DNA of 15,138 nt from Synergistales bacterium. GTDB taxonomy: Bacteria; Synergistota; Synergistia; Synergistales; Thermovirgaceae. The DNA is taken from NCBI GenBank assembly GCA_018434645.1, contig JAHDOX010000151.1:1-15138 (forward strand), given 5' to 3'. Of the stretch, positions 14,832 through 15,138 are shown one piece after another. Numbering within the stretch: the stretch's first letter is position 1; each line of letters opens with the position of its first letter. The notes beneath the pieces are model-generated. The model searched no databases. It was not told the DNA's origin and saw nothing but the letters and a program-made list of their open reading frames with translations. Made by a program: the position numbers and the translations under genes.

Positions 14832-15138
14832 TGTTCCTGCAGGCCACACGCGAGCGCAGTGTAGTGTGTTTGTTTTTGTGATTCCGGGTTTGTAAAGGTG
14901 GAATCTGGAATTTGACTTAGACTTGTTTTGATCGGTCTGCAGGCCGGGCATCGTTGGGTAAAGACGTGATATTGTTCCTGCAGGCCACACGCGAGCGCAG
15001 TGTAGTGTGTTTGTTTCTGTGATTCCGGGTTTGCAAAGGTGGAATCTGGAATTTGACTTAGACTTGTTTTGATCGGTCTGCAGGCCGGGCATCGTTGGGT
15101 AAAGACGTGATATTGTTCCTGCAGGCCACACGCGAGCG
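14832..15138. repeat. 141-bp tandem repeat array, two full copies plus a partial third
   Basis: The 322 bases after guaB hold no credible gene. Copy 1 spans 14832-14972, copy 2 14973-15113, and copy 3 starts at 15114 and is cut after 25 bases by the window end. Copies 1 and 2 differ only at two sites, both T in copy 1 and C in copy 2 (14876/15017 and 14893/15034). Each unit holds the word CTGCAGGCC twice (14837 and 14937 in copy 1), the first within palindrome CCTGCAGG. It also has an inverted repeat GATTCC/GGAATC with a 14-base loop (14880-14905 and 15021-15046). There are no spacers, so this is not CRISPR. The period is divisible by three, which leaves one minus-strand frame open by chance. 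Function unknown; array size beyond the window unknown. Confidence 0.95.
14846..14878 (+). terminator. Possible guaB terminator inside repeat copy 1
   Basis: ACACGC (14846-14851) pairs with GC-A-GTGT (14856-14862, one bulged A) around a GAGC loop. It is followed by a T-rich stretch at 14867-14878 that is interrupted by G. It begins 30 bases after the guaB stop, where a terminator is expected. The same hairpin recurs in copy 2, with the T-rich stretch interrupted once more. The stem is imperfect, so confidence is low. Confidence 0.35.

Noticed and set aside
14880..14905. GATTCC/GGAATC hairpin as a terminator
   Set aside because: The loop is 14 bases and there is no T run after the second arm, so it is listed only as part of the repeat.
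14139..15131. Long minus-strand open frame of 330 codons antisense to guaB and across the repeat array, encoding a 47-residue repeated peptide
   Set aside because: It is open mainly because the 141-bp period is divisible by three and because it mirrors guaB coding sequence. It has no recognisable domain or ribosome binding site, and most of it lies opposite a certain gene.
14832..15138. CRISPR array
   Set aside because: The whole 141-bp unit is repeated, with no unique spacers and no cas genes nearby.

Overview
The window looks like a chromosomal stretch of an anaerobic bacterium that uses a V/A-type rotary ATPase. The subunit order G-I-K-E-C-F-A-B-D is the Thermus-like order. A fused IspD-IspF, moderate GC content, frequent AGG/AGA arginine and ATA isoleucine codons, and the neighbourhood (WecG-type glycosyltransferase, CBS protein, V-ATPase, RlmH) best suggest a member of the Synergistota, perhaps thermophilic. 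That assignment is inference from gene content and was not tested by a search. All real genes lie on the + strand.

Region 1 (1-9834) reads as one tightly packed run. It holds the 3' part of a WecG/TagA/CpsF glycosyltransferase, a small CBS-pair protein, nine V-ATPase subunit genes and rlmH. Neighbouring genes overlap by 1 to 53 nt or abut within 4 nt. No terminator or promoter was seen inside the run, so translational coupling and co-transcription are likely. The ATPase set comprises a short coiled-coil stalk subunit (G/H-like), the membrane subunit I, the two-helix proteolipid K, stalk subunit E, rotor/collar subunits C and F, catalytic A, non-catalytic B and central-shaft D. Together they make a complete ion-translocating V/A-type ATPase.

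Region 2 (9831-13194) begins with a candidate sigma-70-type promoter overlapping the rlmH stop. It carries ybaB/ebfC, recR, a membrane-anchored PIN-TRAM protein (YacL type) and a bifunctional ispDF. The ybaB-recR pair and the yacL-ispD-ispF run are both known conserved arrangements in bacteria. The IspF half has lost several residues normally found around the cytidine/diphosphate site.

Region 3 (13195-14816) is guaB, encoding IMP dehydrogenase. It has a 149-nt leader with a candidate promoter, a hairpin followed by a short T run, and a strong ribosome binding site.

Region 4 (14817-15138) is non-coding. It holds a 141-bp tandem repeat: two full copies differing at two positions, plus the first 25 nt of a third copy cut by the window end. 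Each unit contains a terminator-like hairpin, a second inverted repeat and two copies of a 9-bp CTGCAGGCC word. This array is the most unexplained structure in the window. The CBS protein at the head of the ATPase operon and the altered IspF site are the other points worth following.
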